Positions 8,726 through 18,177 are shown, counted from the stretch's first letter. The stretch: 64,000 nucleotides of DNA from Sphingomonas sp. G-3-2-10 (GCF_012927115.1 NZ_JABBFY010000001.1:3038001-3102000); one strand, 5' to 3'. Numbers and translations are program-made. Notes: generated by a model from the letters alone, not told the origin.

Positions 8726-9911
8726 CGTTGATCCGCCAAGGCGGAAAGCGGCGCTGCTCGCCGGCCTGATAGAGACAGACTGCGTTGCCCGCCGGATCGC
8801 GCAGCCGCGCTTCGCGCCAGCCCCAGGTCTGATCGGCCGGTTCCTGCTCGAAGACGATCCCTTGCTGCTTGAGGAAGGTGACCGCCGTGTCGAGATCGCC
8901 GCATTCGAAATAGACGACGGGGCCGGTGTAACTCTCGTCGGTGGCAATCGAGAAGGTCGCGCCGCCTTCGGTTTCGAACCGGGCATAGCGCGGCTTGGAC
9001 TGGACGATCTGCTTGAGACCCAAAGCGCGATAGAAATGCTCGCTCGCGGTCAGGTCGCTCGCCGGCACGGTCACCTGATTGAGCATCGGCGAGAAGCGGC
9101 TGAGATTGAGATCGAGCCGGACGCCCTGCTGCCCCATCGGGCCATGCCCCCCGCCCAGCCCCGGCGCTTCGTGCATCGCCATGCGGACGAAGCGCCGCGC
9201 GTGCGTCACCGCTTCGACCAGCGACCAGTCCTTGGCGAGTTCGGTCGCGATCGCCGAGGCCAATGTGCAGCCGGTGCCGTGGGTGCTTTCGCTGTCGATC
9301 CGGGCGTTGGTCCATTCGGTTTCGGGCGGATGATCGCTGGTGGCGGGGGCGAACAGCCGATCGGTCACCTGCCGCCCCTTGGCATGGCCGCCCTTGACCA
9401 ACACCGCGCAACCGCGCCGGTTGACCAGCGACTGCGCGCTCTCGCGCTGCTTGGCCTTGTCGACCACCGACATGCCCGAAAGCGCCTTCAGCTCTGGCAG
9501 GTTCGGGGTACAGACGGTGCAGATGCGCATCAGCCGCTCGAACGCGGCGATCGTCGCGTCGTCGGCCAGCGCCGCGCCGCTGGTAGCGACCATCACCGGA
9601 TCGAACACGATCGGAATGCCGCGCAATTCCTCAAGCTTCTCGGCCACCGCCAGCGCGGTGCGCGCGGAGCCGATCATCCCGATCTTCACTGCGTCCACGC
9701 CGATATCGCGCACCACCGAATCGATCTGCGCGATCACCATCTCGGTCGGGATCGGATGGACGCCATCGACGCCCTGCGTGTTCTGCGCGGTGATCGCGGT
9801 GATCGCGGTCATCGCATGGCCGCCGAGCATGGTGACGGCCTTGATGTCCGCCTGGATGCCCGCCCCGCCACCGGAATCCGAGCCTGCGATGATGAGAATG
9901 CGGGGCGTCAT
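8718..9911 (-). CDS. thiD: ThiD-type hydroxymethylpyrimidine kinase fused to a C-terminal VOC domain
   Basis: 397 residues in one uninterrupted frame. Residues 1 to about 265 are a ribokinase-fold HMP/HMP-phosphate kinase ([34 protein letters not shown], and the anion hole [14 protein letters not shown]), which phosphorylates the pyrimidine precursor of thiamine. From about 275 to the end there is a vicinal-oxygen-chelate (glyoxalase/bleomycin-resistance) module: [54 protein letters not shown]. The role of the VOC part is unknown. Start is the ATG at 9911; a tandem TTGACAC repeat lies just upstream. Overlaps rnhB by 8 bases. Confidence 0.88.
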   Translation of the reverse strand: MTPRILIIAGSDSGGGAGIQADIKAVTMLGGHAMTAITAITAQNTQGVDGVHPIPTEMVIAQIDSVVRDIGVDAVKIGMIGSARTALAVAEKLEELRGIPIVFDPVMVATSGAALADDATIAAFERLMRICTVCTPNLPELKALSGMSVVDKAKQRESAQSLVNRRGCAVLVKGGHAKGRQVTDRLFAPATSDHPPETEWTNARIDSESTHGTGCTLASAIATELAKDWSLVEAVTHARRFVRMAMHEAPGLGGGHGPMGQQGVRLDLNLSRFSPMLNQVTVPASDLTASEHFYRALGLKQIVQSKPRYARFETEGGATFSIATDESYTGPVVYFECGDLDTAVTFLKQQGIVFEQEPADQTWGWREARLRDPAGNAVCLYQAGEQRRFPPWRINDA

Positions 9912-9925
9912 GAGATCGGCGATCC

Positions 9926-9944
9926 GGTTGACACGGTTGACACC
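9926..9944. repeat. Tandem TTGACAC repeat, copy 1
   Basis: GGTTGACACGGTTGACACC lies about 15 bases upstream of the thiD start. An identical 19-mer occurs at 46386-46404, and in both places it is followed after six bases by GGGAAAA, two bases and CCGGT. It is a dispersed intergenic repeat of unknown role. Confidence 0.7.
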
Positions 9945-10064
9945 AATATAGGGAAAAACCGGTCCTTCCCGGCCGCCGGGCATGGCGCTGCGGGAAAGGC
10001 GAGGGAAAGGGTCATGACCTGAGTCTCTGGCACAAGTCGCGGGCTGTAGGACAGCGCGAAATGA

Positions 10065-10289
10065 TCAGCCCTTGAACCTGCTTTCGGTGCTGGCGGGGTT
10101 GCGGGCAAGCGCGGCACCCACCCGGGTCGGCCGGTCGAGCAGCTCACCGCCGCAATTGGGGCAGCGCTCGTCCAGCGCATCGGCACACAACGCGCAGAAG
10201 GTGCATTCGAACGAGCAGATGAATGCGCCGCCCTGACTGGCGGGAAGCGTAGTGCCGCAGCGTTCGCAATCGGGGCGCATGTCCAGCAT
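10065..10289 (-). CDS. DUF1272 small zinc-ribbon protein
   Basis: 74 residues with a cluster of Cys pairs: CERCG, CSFECTFC, CALC and CPNCGG, matching the DUF1272 family of small cysteine-rich proteins that probably bind zinc. No function is known. The start ATG overlaps the glmM stop by one base (TAATG), so translation is coupled to glmM; the longer in-frame form would overlap glmM and is not supported. The C-terminal tail (about 20 residues) is basic and not conserved-looking. Confidence 0.8.
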   Translation of the reverse strand: MLDMRPDCERCGTTLPASQGGAFICSFECTFCALCADALDERCPNCGGELLDRPTRVGAALARNPASTESRFKG

Positions 10290-11632
10290 TACGCCGCCGC
10301 CTTCCGCACCGCGTCGCACACCCGATCGACCACGGCTTCGACCTGACCCCGGTCATCGCCTTCCGCCATCACCCGGATCACCGGCTCGGTGCCCGAAGGC
10401 CGGATCAGCAGGCGGCCGCCCTTGCCCGAAATATCCGCATCGGCTTCGGCGATCACCGCCTTCAGCGTCTCGTCCTCCAGCGGCTTGCCGCCCTTGAAGC
10501 GGACATTCTTGAGAATCTGCGGCAGCGGATCGAAGCGGTGCAGCACTTCGCTGGCCGGCGCGCCCGAACGGACCAGCTCGGCCAGCACCTGAAGCGCCGC
10601 GACCAGCCCGTCGCCGGTGGTCGCGTAATCGGACAGGATGATGTGGCCCGATTGCTCGCCACCGACATTATAGCCCGAGCCGCGCATCTTCTCGAGCACG
10701 TAGCGGTCGCCGACCGAGGCGCGGACGAGGCCGAGGCCCTGCGCGGCGAGATGCCGTTCGAGGCCCAGATTGGACATGACGGTCGCCACCAGCCCGCCGC
10801 CCTGCAACCGGCCCTGCCGCGCCCAGCCGCTGGCGATCAGCGCCATCAGCTGATCGCCGTCGATCACCTTGCCATTCTCGTCCACGACGATCAGCCGGTC
10901 GGCGTCGCCGTCCAGCGCGATCCCGATCGCCGCACCATGCAGGACCACCGTCTCGCAAAGCGTGTTCGGCGCGGTCGAGCCGACGCCGTCATTGATGTTC
11001 TTGCCGTTGGGCGACACGCCGATCGCGATCACTTCAGCGCCCAGTTCCCACAAGGCGGAAGGCGCGACCTGATAGGCCGCGCCATTGGCGCAATCGACCA
11101 CGATCTTGAGGCCATCGAGCCGCAGATCGTCGGGAAAGGTCGATTTGGCGAAATGAATATAGCGGCCGCGCGCATCCTCCACGCGGCGCGCGCGGCCGAT
11201 ATTCTCGGACGCGGCCAGCGGGACTTCGCCATCGATCATCGCTTCGATCGCCATCTCGTCAGCATCGGAGAGCTTGTAGCCGTCGGGGCCGAACAGCTTG
11301 ATGCCGTTATCGGCGTAGGGATTGTGGCTGGCGGAGATCATCACGCCCAGATCGGCGCGCATCGATTTGGTCAGCATCGCCACCGCGGGCGTCGGCATCG
11401 GGCCGACCAGCACCACGTCCATGCCCACACTGGTGAAGCCCGCGACCATCGCGTTTTCGAGCATATAGCCCGACAGGCGCGTGTCCTTGCCGATCACCAC
11501 GCGATGCTTGTGGTCGCCCCGCACGAAATGCGCTCCGGCGGCCATTCCGACCTTCATCGCCATCGCGGCCGTCATCGGATGCGCATTGGTCGCGCCGCGG
11601 ATTCCGTCGGTACCGAAATATTTTCTTGCCAT
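10289..11632 (-). CDS. glmM: Phosphoglucosamine mutase
   Basis: 447 residues, the normal length. Converts glucosamine-6-phosphate to glucosamine-1-phosphate for peptidoglycan and LPS precursor synthesis. The alpha-D-phosphohexomutase domains are visible: N-terminal [10 protein letters not shown], the phosphoserine loop [15 protein letters not shown], the metal loop [14 protein letters not shown], the sugar loop GGEQSGHI, and the C-terminal phosphate-binding loop [12 protein letters not shown]. Starts with ATG at 11632; divergent from the symporter gene. The downstream DUF1272 gene is coupled by TAATG. Confidence 0.96.
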   Translation of the reverse strand: MARKYFGTDGIRGATNAHPMTAAMAMKVGMAAGAHFVRGDHKHRVVIGKDTRLSGYMLENAMVAGFTSVGMDVVLVGPMPTPAVAMLTKSMRADLGVMISASHNPYADNGIKLFGPDGYKLSDADEMAIEAMIDGEVPLAASENIGRARRVEDARGRYIHFAKSTFPDDLRLDGLKIVVDCANGAAYQVAPSALWELGAEVIAIGVSPNGKNINDGVGSTAPNTLCETVVLHGAAIGIALDGDADRLIVVDENGKVIDGDQLMALIASGWARQGRLQGGGLVATVMSNLGLERHLAAQGLGLVRASVGDRYVLEKMRGSGYNVGGEQSGHIILSDYATTGDGLVAALQVLAELVRSGAPASEVLHRFDPLPQILKNVRFKGGKPLEDETLKAVIAEADADISGKGGRLLIRPSGTEPVIRVMAEGDDRGQVEAVVDRVCDAVRKAAA

Positions 11633-11703
11633 GCCCCGTCTCTCGCGGCCTTGTTACGCCCGGCCGCGCGACTGAATAGCGCCGAAACATGAAGAGGGCG
11701 AGC

Positions 11704-13038
11704 ATGTCGCTGTTGCTGGGCATATTGAATTCGGTCGTACAAGTGCTTCTGGGCAGCGCGAGCAAGCCGCAACCCGTGCGAATCCTGCTCGGCCTGGTCA
11801 TCGGCCTGCTTGCCGGAGCGCTGCTCGTGCCGCGCACCGGCATGCCGATCGCCGACTGGGTGCATCCGGTCGGCAAGGCGTGGCTGAACGGCCTGCAGAT
11901 GACGATCGTGCCGCTGGTCGTCGCGCTGCTGATCACCGGCGTGACCGCCACGGCCGAGGCGGCGCGGGCGGGCAAGCTCGCCGGGCGCGCGATCGCGCTC
12001 TACGTCACCGTGCTGTTCCTGTCGGCCGTCGCGGCGGCGATCCTCACCCCGCTGTTCCTCGAACTGTGGCCGCTGCCGCAGGAATCGGCGGCGAGCCTGC
12101 GCGCGGCGCTATCGGGCGCCGAGCAGGTTGGGCCGATGCCCCCGCTGGGTGACTTCTTCGCGGCGATCATCCCGGCCAATATCATCAAGGCGGCGGCGGA
12201 GAATGCGTTCCTGTCGCTGATCATCTTCTCGCTGATCTTCGCCTTCGCGATGACGCGGGTGCCCGAGGATGCGCGCAAGCTGCTGGTCGGTTTCTTCGCG
12301 GCGATCCGCGACGTGATGCTGGTGGTGATCAACTGGGTGCTGTGGGTCGGCCCGATCGGCGTGTTCGCGCTGGCGATGGTGGTCGGCGCCGAGGCGGGCA
12401 CCGGCGCGTTCGGCGCGCTGATCCACTATATCCTTGTCGTCGCCGGGGTCGGTCTCGTCGTCACGCTCTTCGCCTATCCGGTGGCGATCTTCGGCGGACG
12501 CATCCGTTTCGTGCGCTATGCCCGCGCCGCCTTGCCCAGCCAGGCCGTGGCGCTCAGCACGCAATCCTCGCTGGCCACGCTGCCGGTGATGATCGAAGGC
12601 GCGGCGGAGCTGGATGTTCCGGTCTCGGTATCGGGCGTCACCTTGCCGCTGGCGGTGGCAATCTTTCGCGCGACGGGGCCGGCGATGAACTTCGCGGTGG
12701 CGATCTATGTCGCTACCTGGTTCGGCGTGCCGCTCAGCCCGGCGACGCTGGCGATCGGCGCGGTCGTTGCGACGCTGACCTCGCTCGGTTCGGTCAGCCT
12801 GCCGGGCACCGTGAGCTATGTGAGCGCGATCGCACCGGTTTCATCGACCATCGGCGCACCGCTGTCGCCGCTCGGTCTGCTCGTCGCGGTCGAGACGTTG
12901 CCGGATATCATGCGTACGGTGGGCAACGTGACCTGGGATCTGGCGACGACGGCATGGCTCAAGCGCGGTGCGGGCAAGGTCGAAATGACCGAAGCCGACG
13001 CGCTGCTGCAACAGGATGTAATCAAAACAGAATCTTAA
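11704..13038 (+). CDS. Dicarboxylate/amino acid:cation symporter (DAACS family)
   Basis: About 444 residues with eight or more hydrophobic segments in the inner membrane. Family landmarks: the serine-rich region ALSTQSSLATLPV, the TM7 motif (ATGPAMNFAVAIYVA where many members have NMDG), and GSVSLPGTVSYVSAIAPV near the C-terminus. Imports C4-dicarboxylates or acidic amino acids with Na+ or H+; the specificity cannot be fixed from sequence. ATG at 11704 is preferred because AGAGGG precedes it; ATG at 11689 is in frame but has no obvious ribosome site. A response-regulator gene follows. Confidence 0.88.
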   Translation: MSLLLGILNSVVQVLLGSASKPQPVRILLGLVIGLLAGALLVPRTGMPIADWVHPVGKAWLNGLQMTIVPLVVALLITGVTATAEAARAGKLAGRAIALYVTVLFLSAVAAAILTPLFLELWPLPQESAASLRAALSGAEQVGPMPPLGDFFAAIIPANIIKAAAENAFLSLIIFSLIFAFAMTRVPEDARKLLVGFFAAIRDVMLVVINWVLWVGPIGVFALAMVVGAEAGTGAFGALIHYILVVAGVGLVVTLFAYPVAIFGGRIRFVRYARAALPSQAVALSTQSSLATLPVMIEGAAELDVPVSVSGVTLPLAVAIFRATGPAMNFAVAIYVATWFGVPLSPATLAIGAVVATLTSLGSVSLPGTVSYVSAIAPVSSTIGAPLSPLGLLVAVETLPDIMRTVGNVTWDLATTAWLKRGAGKVEMTEADALLQQDVIKTES

Positions 13039-13114
13039 GCGCCCGCCCCGGGTTTCCCCGAACTCCCCTCTCGTGCGTTGTCGCCGTAAGGCGGAGGCTC
13101 GAAGGAGTGGAATC

Positions 13115-13507
13115 ATGGTGCCGATTCGAGTGCTGATCGTCGATGATTCGGTGACGATCCGCGCCATGCTGGAGGAAGTACTGGGGCGCGAGCCGGACAT
13201 CGAGCTGGTCGGATCGGCCGCCGATGCGGCGACGGCGATCCGCATGGTCCACACGCTGCACCCGCATGTGGCGACGCTCGACATCGCGATGCCCGGCGTC
13301 GACGGCCTCGCATTGCTCGACACGATCCATCTTCAGACCCATGCGATCATGCTGACCAGCCATGCCGAAGCCGCGAAGGACGCGATCGAGCGCGGCGCGC
13401 TCGGCTTCTTCATCAAGTCCGAGATCCTCAAGGATTCGAAACGGCTGGTGAAGATGGTCCACAAGGCTGCCGAGGGTAAGTTGACCAAGCTGCGCGACGC
13501 GGCCTGA
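13115..13507 (+). CDS. Stand-alone response-regulator receiver protein (CheY-like)
   Basis: 130 residues, one receiver domain and no output domain. Acidic pocket Asp10-Asp11 (LIVDDSVTIRAML), phospho-acceptor Asp56 in TLDIAMPGVDG, the Thr of MLTSHAE and the Lys of FFIKSE are all present. The sequence is closer to the CheB-type receiver than to CheY. AAGGAG lies just upstream of the ATG at 13115. No histidine kinase or chemotaxis gene is adjacent, so its partner is unknown. Confidence 0.88.
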   Translation: MVPIRVLIVDDSVTIRAMLEEVLGREPDIELVGSAADAATAIRMVHTLHPHVATLDIAMPGVDGLALLDTIHLQTHAIMLTSHAEAAKDAIERGALGFFIKSEILKDSKRLVKMVHKAAEGKLTKLRDAA

Positions 13508-13511
13508 TCGC

Positions 13512-14855
13512 CTATTTCATCAGCACCAGTTCCTCGGCCATGCTGGGATGCAGCGCCACGGTCTGGTCGAAGGCGTCCTTGGTCAGGCCGGCCTTCACCG
13601 CGATCGCAGCCGCCTGAAGGATTTCCGGCGCATCGGGACCGATCATGTGCAGGCCGAGCACCCGGTTCGTCACCGGATCGCAGACCATCTTGTAAAGCGC
13701 GCGCTCGTTGCGGCCCGCCAGCACATTCTTCATCGCGCGGAAGTCCGAGGTATAGACCTTTACCGTGCCGAACTTGTTCTTCGCCGCGCTCTCGGTAAGG
13801 CCCACACCCGCCATCGGCGGATGGCTGAACACCGCGGCCGGAATATTCTCGTAATCGACCTGGTGCGGCTTGCCGCCGAAGATGGTGTCGGCGAACGCCT
13901 GCCCCTCGCGGATCGCGACCGGGGTCAGTTGGACCCGGTTGGTCACGTCGCCCACCGCATAGATGTTGTCGACGCTCGACTTGTTGTCGGCATCGACCTT
14001 CACCGCGCCGACCACGTCGAGTTCGACGCCGACCTCGGCCAGCCCCAGCCCCGCAGTGTTCGGCGCGCGGCCGGTGGCGAAGAGGACGCAATCGACTTCG
14101 ATGGGCTCGTGATTGGTCATCTCGACCTTCAACCCGCCCTCGACCTTCTCGATTCCCTTGAACGCCGCGTTGAAGCGGAACTCGATCCCCTTGGCGATCG
14201 AGATCTGGAGCAGCCGGTCGCGGATCTGCTCGTCATAGCCGCGCAGGATCACGTCGCTGCGGTTGATCAGCGTCACCTTCGAACCGAATTCGTTGAAGAT
14301 GCCGGCGAACTCGTTGGCGATATAGCCCGCGCCGGCGATCAGCACGCGCTTCGGCAGGGTTTCCAGATGGAAGACTTCGTTCGACGTGATGCCCAGCTCG
14401 CTGCCCGGGCAATCGGGCGTCTGCGGATGCGCGCCGACCGCGATCAGGATATATTTCGCGCTGATCGTCCTGCCCGAAGCCAGCGTGACTTCGTGCGGCC
14501 CGGAAAGGGTGGCGCGCTCAAGGATCACCTCGACGCCGTTATTCTCCAGCGTCTGGTTGTAGAGGCCGTTGAGCCGGTCGACTTCGCCCAGCACATTGTC
14601 GCGCAGCAGCGGCCAGTCGAACCCGCATTCGGGCACGTCCCAGCCGAACTTGCGCGCGTCCTTCAGATCCTCGGCGAAATGCGCGCCATAGACGAGCAGC
14701 TTCTTGGGCACGCAGCCGCGGATGACGCAGGTGCCGCCGACCCGATATTCCTCGGCCACCGCGACTTTCGCGCCGTAAGCCGCCGCGATGCGCGATGCGC
14801 GGACGCCGCCGGAGCCTGCACCGATGACGAAGAGGTCGTAGTCGTAGCTGGTCAT
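13512..14855 (-). CDS. gor: Glutathione-disulfide reductase
   Basis: 447 residues, class I pyridine nucleotide-disulfide oxidoreductase. FAD-binding VIGAGSGGVRASR at the N-terminus; redox-active disulfide in GGTCVIRGCVPKKLLVYG; NAD(P)-binding VLIAGAGYIANEFAGIF; second FAD motif NIYAVGDVTNRVQLTPVA; C-terminal dimerisation domain ending in HPSMAEE with the active-site His. The Ile-Arg-Gly between the Cys pair is typical of glutathione reductases, as against dihydrolipoamide dehydrogenase. Keeps cytoplasmic glutathione reduced using NADPH. Convergent with the receiver gene. Confidence 0.93.
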   Translation of the reverse strand: MTSYDYDLFVIGAGSGGVRASRIAAAYGAKVAVAEEYRVGGTCVIRGCVPKKLLVYGAHFAEDLKDARKFGWDVPECGFDWPLLRDNVLGEVDRLNGLYNQTLENNGVEVILERATLSGPHEVTLASGRTISAKYILIAVGAHPQTPDCPGSELGITSNEVFHLETLPKRVLIAGAGYIANEFAGIFNEFGSKVTLINRSDVILRGYDEQIRDRLLQISIAKGIEFRFNAAFKGIEKVEGGLKVEMTNHEPIEVDCVLFATGRAPNTAGLGLAEVGVELDVVGAVKVDADNKSSVDNIYAVGDVTNRVQLTPVAIREGQAFADTIFGGKPHQVDYENIPAAVFSHPPMAGVGLTESAAKNKFGTVKVYTSDFRAMKNVLAGRNERALYKMVCDPVTNRVLGLHMIGPDAPEILQAAAIAVKAGLTKDAFDQTVALHPSMAEELVLMK

Positions 14856-14880
14856 GAGACCCGGATTCCTCAGATAATTA

Positions 14881-14917
14881 CCGTTCGCCCTGAGCTTGTC
14901 GAAGGGCCGTCCTTCTT
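14881..14917 (+). repeat. REP-like palindrome copy 1 (plus orientation)
   Basis: Contains the core GCCCTGAGCTTGTCGAAGGGC. It is paired with an inverted copy at 14933-14967, so together they can form a long hairpin between gor and pgi. Confidence 0.85.
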
Positions 14918-14932
14918 GACGCCGGCCAGAAG

Positions 14933-14967
14933 AAAGAACGGTGCTTCGACAAGCTCAGCACGAACGG
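14933..14967 (-). repeat. REP-like palindrome copy 2 (minus orientation)
   Basis: On the reverse strand the core reads GTGCTGAGCTTGTCGAAGCAC. The stem bases differ from copy 1 but remain complementary (TG/CA in place of CC/GG). Confidence 0.85.
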
Positions 14968-14998
14968 AGATAAGGGTGCGTTGGCCTGCGCGCCAGCT

Positions 14999-16492
14999 TC
15001 AGCCGAACGCGCGCTGGATCAGATCGGTGGTCGAGGCGTCGAAATCCTGCCCGCCGCGATCGGCCGCCTTTGCCATTTCCTTGCCCAGCTCGACGCCGAA
15101 CTGGTCGAACGGATTGATGCCGAGCAGCACCGCGTTCACGAAGGTCCGTGCTTCGTAGAAGGCGATCAGCGCGCCCAGCGTGCGCGGATCCACGCGATCG
15201 AGCAGCAGCGTGCTCGACGGGCGGTTGCCGGGATAGGCGCGCGCTTCGTCTTCATTGGCGCGCCCCGCCATCAGCGCGGCGCCCTGTGCGAAGGCGTTGA
15301 GCAGCAGCTGGCGGTGATGATCGGGGTCCTGCGCGTCACCGGCCTCGATCGAGGCGACGAACTCGACCGGCACGAGATGCGTGCCCTGATGGAGCAGCTG
15401 GAACACCGCGTGCTGGGCATCGGTGCCGACGCCGCCCCAGGTGATCGGCGAGGTCGGCCAGGCGACCGCTTCGCCCTGCGCCGTCACGCGCTTGCCGTTC
15501 GATTCCATCTCGAGCTGCTGGAGATAGGAAGGGAGCAGCTTCAATCGCTGGTCATAGGCGAACACCGCGCGCGTCTCGCAGCCGCGTTTCTGGGTGTAAT
15601 AAAGGTCGGCGAAGGCGGCGAGCACGGGCGCGTTCTTCGAAAGCTCGGTGAAGCGGAAGTGGCGGTCCATCTCGGCCGCGCCTTCGAGCAGTTCCTCGAA
15701 CGCATCCCAGCCCAGCGCCATCGCCGCGGGAAAGCCGATCGACGACCACAGCGAGTAACGCCCGCCGACGCTTTCGGAGAAGGGCAGCACGCGAGTCTCG
15801 TCGATGCCCCATTCGACTGCCTTGTCCGGCGCGGCGGTGAGCGCGATCATCCGGCCATAGGGATCGTCCACCCCGCCTTCCTGCAGCCAGGCCAGCGCGC
15901 TTTGTGCGTTGAGCAGCGTCTCGGTAGTGGTGAAGGTCTTCGACGCGACCGCGACGATCGTCGCCTGCGGATCGAACCGGTCCATCGCATCCTCGATCGC
16001 AACGCCATCGACGTTGGAGACGATCGCGACATCGTAGCGATCGGCGTCGCGGCCCAGCGCGTCGACCAGCAGGTCCGGCCCCAGCGCCGATCCGCCGATG
16101 CCGATATGCAGGATATGCCGCACCGGCCCCAGCGCCTCGGCTTCGATCACATCGATCAGCCCGCGCATCCGGGCGTGGAACATGCGCGACCGGGCGACGC
16201 TTTCCGGCGCGCCTTCGCCCCGCTCGGCGCCATGTTCGGCGGCGCGTCCTTCCGTCACGTTGATCGCTTCGCCGGCGTAAAGCGCGTCGCGCTTCGCCGC
16301 GAGGCCCATCGATTCGGCGATCCTGGCGAAGGCGGCGATGGCTTCACCGGTCAGGTGAGTCTTCGACCAGTCGAAGCGGATACCGCTGACGTCGAGACCA
16401 AGCAAGTCGAGCCGGGCCGAATCCTCCGCGAACAACACCGTCAGCGGCTTGTCCTCCAGCGCGCGGATCGTGGACCAGTCGGGCGTCGCCAT
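14999..16492 (-). CDS. pgi: Glucose-6-phosphate isomerase
   Basis: 497 residues, somewhat shorter than the E. coli enzyme. Interconverts glucose-6-phosphate and fructose-6-phosphate. Signature regions: GIGGSALGPDLLV, SKTFTTTETL, the PGI signature ESVGGRYSLWSSIG, and the catalytic Glu/His region (LLPSYLQQLEMESNGK; LLHQGTHLVPVEF; Lys near INPFDQFGVELGK). The N-terminal NVTEGRAAEHGAERG differs from the common NxTExRAVLHxALR. Start at 16492; a longer in-frame extension lacks similarity. Flanked downstream by the paired REP-like repeats. Confidence 0.93.
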   Translation of the reverse strand: MATPDWSTIRALEDKPLTVLFAEDSARLDLLGLDVSGIRFDWSKTHLTGEAIAAFARIAESMGLAAKRDALYAGEAINVTEGRAAEHGAERGEGAPESVARSRMFHARMRGLIDVIEAEALGPVRHILHIGIGGSALGPDLLVDALGRDADRYDVAIVSNVDGVAIEDAMDRFDPQATIVAVASKTFTTTETLLNAQSALAWLQEGGVDDPYGRMIALTAAPDKAVEWGIDETRVLPFSESVGGRYSLWSSIGFPAAMALGWDAFEELLEGAAEMDRHFRFTELSKNAPVLAAFADLYYTQKRGCETRAVFAYDQRLKLLPSYLQQLEMESNGKRVTAQGEAVAWPTSPITWGGVGTDAQHAVFQLLHQGTHLVPVEFVASIEAGDAQDPDHHRQLLLNAFAQGAALMAGRANEDEARAYPGNRPSSTLLLDRVDPRTLGALIAFYEARTFVNAVLLGINPFDQFGVELGKEMAKAADRGGQDFDASTTDLIQRAFG

Positions 16493-16630
16493 GTTCGAAC
16501 TCCTGTCTTCGTCGCCTGTCCTATCGTCGCACAACCCGCGCTTCACAAGACCGGTTCGGGGCAAGTTGCAGGCCAATGGCAGGATTGTCCTGCTTGACGG
16601 CAACCGCCCGCCCAAGCAGAGCTAGCCCGC

Positions 16631-17449
16631 ATGGAAAAAGGCTATACCGTCGATCCGCTCGCGCCCGAGAAGCCACAGTCCGAATGGCGCGACCTCGCGT
16701 CGTTCCTGCTCAAGCTCGCGATCGTCGTCTTCATCGTCCGCAGCTTCATCTTCTCGCCGTTCAGCATCCCCAGCGAGTCGATGCTGCCGCGCCTGCTGAT
16801 CGGCGACTATCTGTTCATCACGAAATGGAACTACGGCTATTCGAAGCACTCGCTGCCGTTCAGCGTGCCGCTGATCCCCGGCCGGGTGTTCGAAGGCACG
16901 CCCGAGCGGGGCGATGTGGTGGTGTTCAAGGCGCCGCCTGCCAACAACACCGACTGGATCAAGCGCGTGATCGGCCTGCCCGGCGATACGGTGCAGATGA
17001 AGGACGGCGTGGTGATCCTGAACGGCAAGGCGATCCCGAAGGAGCGGATCGCCAATTTCGTCCTGCCGCTCTCGCCCAATTTCCCGGCGGCGAAGTGCGG
17101 CGCATTCATCGACGAAAAAGATCCGTCGCTGTGCAGCATCCCGCGCTACCGCGAGACCCTGCCCAACGGAAAGACCTATGAGGTTCTCGATCAGGGCCCG
17201 AACGTCAACGACAATACTGATGTCTTCACCGTACCCGCCGGCAACGTCTTCCTGATGGGCGACAATCGCGACGACAGCGCCGACAGCCGCGTCGCGCATA
17301 TCGATGGCGGGATCAGCTATGTTCCGCTGGAGAATGTGCAGGGCAAGGCAGTGGTCAGCTTCTGGTCGACCGACGGCAGCGCCAACTGGTTCCTACCCTG
17401 GACCTGGTTCAGCGCCGCGCGCTGGGGCCGGATCGGGGAAGGGTTTTGA
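16631..17449 (+). CDS. lepB: Signal peptidase I
   Basis: 272 residues. Cleaves signal peptides of exported proteins at the inner membrane. One N-terminal membrane segment (FLLKLAIVVFIVRSFIF), catalytic Ser50 in IPSESMLP, catalytic Lys111 in DWIKRVIGLPGD, and the late family box GDNRDDSADSR. The stop overlaps the TTG start of rnc, so lepB-rnc form an operon, which classically continues with era; here a GIY-YIG gene is interposed. Confidence 0.95.
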   Translation: MEKGYTVDPLAPEKPQSEWRDLASFLLKLAIVVFIVRSFIFSPFSIPSESMLPRLLIGDYLFITKWNYGYSKHSLPFSVPLIPGRVFEGTPERGDVVVFKAPPANNTDWIKRVIGLPGDTVQMKDGVVILNGKAIPKERIANFVLPLSPNFPAAKCGAFIDEKDPSLCSIPRYRETLPNGKTYEVLDQGPNVNDNTDVFTVPAGNVFLMGDNRDDSADSRVAHIDGGISYVPLENVQGKAVVSFWSTDGSANWFLPWTWFSAARWGRIGEGF

Positions 17450-18123
17450 CGGCCCTCGCGCTGGGGGGATGGATCGAACAGACTTTCGGAAGAGCGCCCG
17501 CGAGCATCGCGCCGTTCGAGCGCGCGCTGACGCATGGCAGCCAGGCCGCGGCCAATTATGAGCGGCTTGAGTTCCTCGGCGACCGGGTGCTCGGGCTGGT
17601 CATCGCCGAATGGCTGTTCGAGCGGTTTTCGGAAGAACCCGAAGGTGCCTTGTCCCGGCGGCTCAACGCGCTGGTGACCGGGCCGGTGTGCGCCGATGTC
17701 GCGCGCGATCTGGGCGTGGTGACCTACCTCAGGCTGGGCAAGCAGGCCCGCGAGGACGGCGCGCACGACAGCGACAATGTACTGGGCGACGTGATGGAAG
17801 CGCTGATCGGCGCCTTCTTCCTCGATGCCGGTCTCGACGCGGTCCGCGCCTTCATCCGCAAGGCATGGGCGACGCGGATCGAAGCGCATGCGCAGGCGCC
17901 CAAGCATCCCAAATCGGCGTTGCAGGAATGGGCGGCCGCGAACAATCGCCGCCCGCCCGAATATCTCATCGTGGACCGCTCCGGCCCGAACCACGCCCCG
18001 CACTTCACTGTGAAGGTCTCGATCGGCAAGCTGGCCGACGCCACCGGCGAAGGCGCGAGCAAGGGCGCGGCGGAGACCGCGGCAGCCGCGGCGTTGCTGG
18101 AGAAGCTGGCGGCTGCCAAATAA
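17446..18123 (+). CDS. rnc: Ribonuclease III
   Basis: 225 residues. Double-strand-specific endoribonuclease for rRNA and mRNA processing. RNase III signature ERLEFLGDRVLGLVIAEWLF, second catalytic acidic box SDNVLGDVMEALIGAFFLDAG, and a C-terminal double-stranded-RNA-binding domain (about residues 155-225, ending KGAAETAAAAALLEKL). Start is TTG at 17446, overlapping the lepB TGA, with GGGGAAGGG just upstream. A REP-like palindrome begins two bases after the stop. Confidence 0.95.
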   Translation: MTALALGGWIEQTFGRAPASIAPFERALTHGSQAAANYERLEFLGDRVLGLVIAEWLFERFSEEPEGALSRRLNALVTGPVCADVARDLGVVTYLRLGKQAREDGAHDSDNVLGDVMEALIGAFFLDAGLDAVRAFIRKAWATRIEAHAQAPKHPKSALQEWAAANNRRPPEYLIVDRSGPNHAPHFTVKVSIGKLADATGEGASKGAAETAAAAALLEKLAAAK

Positions 18124-18125
18124 TT

Positions 18126-18166
18126 CCGTTCGTCCTGAGCTTGTCGAAGGACCGTTCTTCCTTCTT
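18126..18166 (+). repeat. REP-like palindrome copy 3, left border of the GIY-YIG unit
   Basis: Core GTCCTGAGCTTGTCGAAGGAC (TC/GA stem variant) begins two bases after the rnc stop and ends 11 bases before the GIY-YIG start codon. Confidence 0.88.
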
Positions 18167-18177
18167 ACTCCGCCCGG

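Noticed and set aside
9926..9944. Tandem TTGACA boxes as a double -35 promoter
   Set aside because: No suitable -10 box at proper distance toward a gene on the same strand, and the second copy lies between convergent genes; it is treated as a repeat instead.
14881..14967. Paired palindromes as a CRISPR-like array or as an insertion sequence
   Set aside because: Units are inverted, not direct, with no regular spacers, no cas genes and no transposase.
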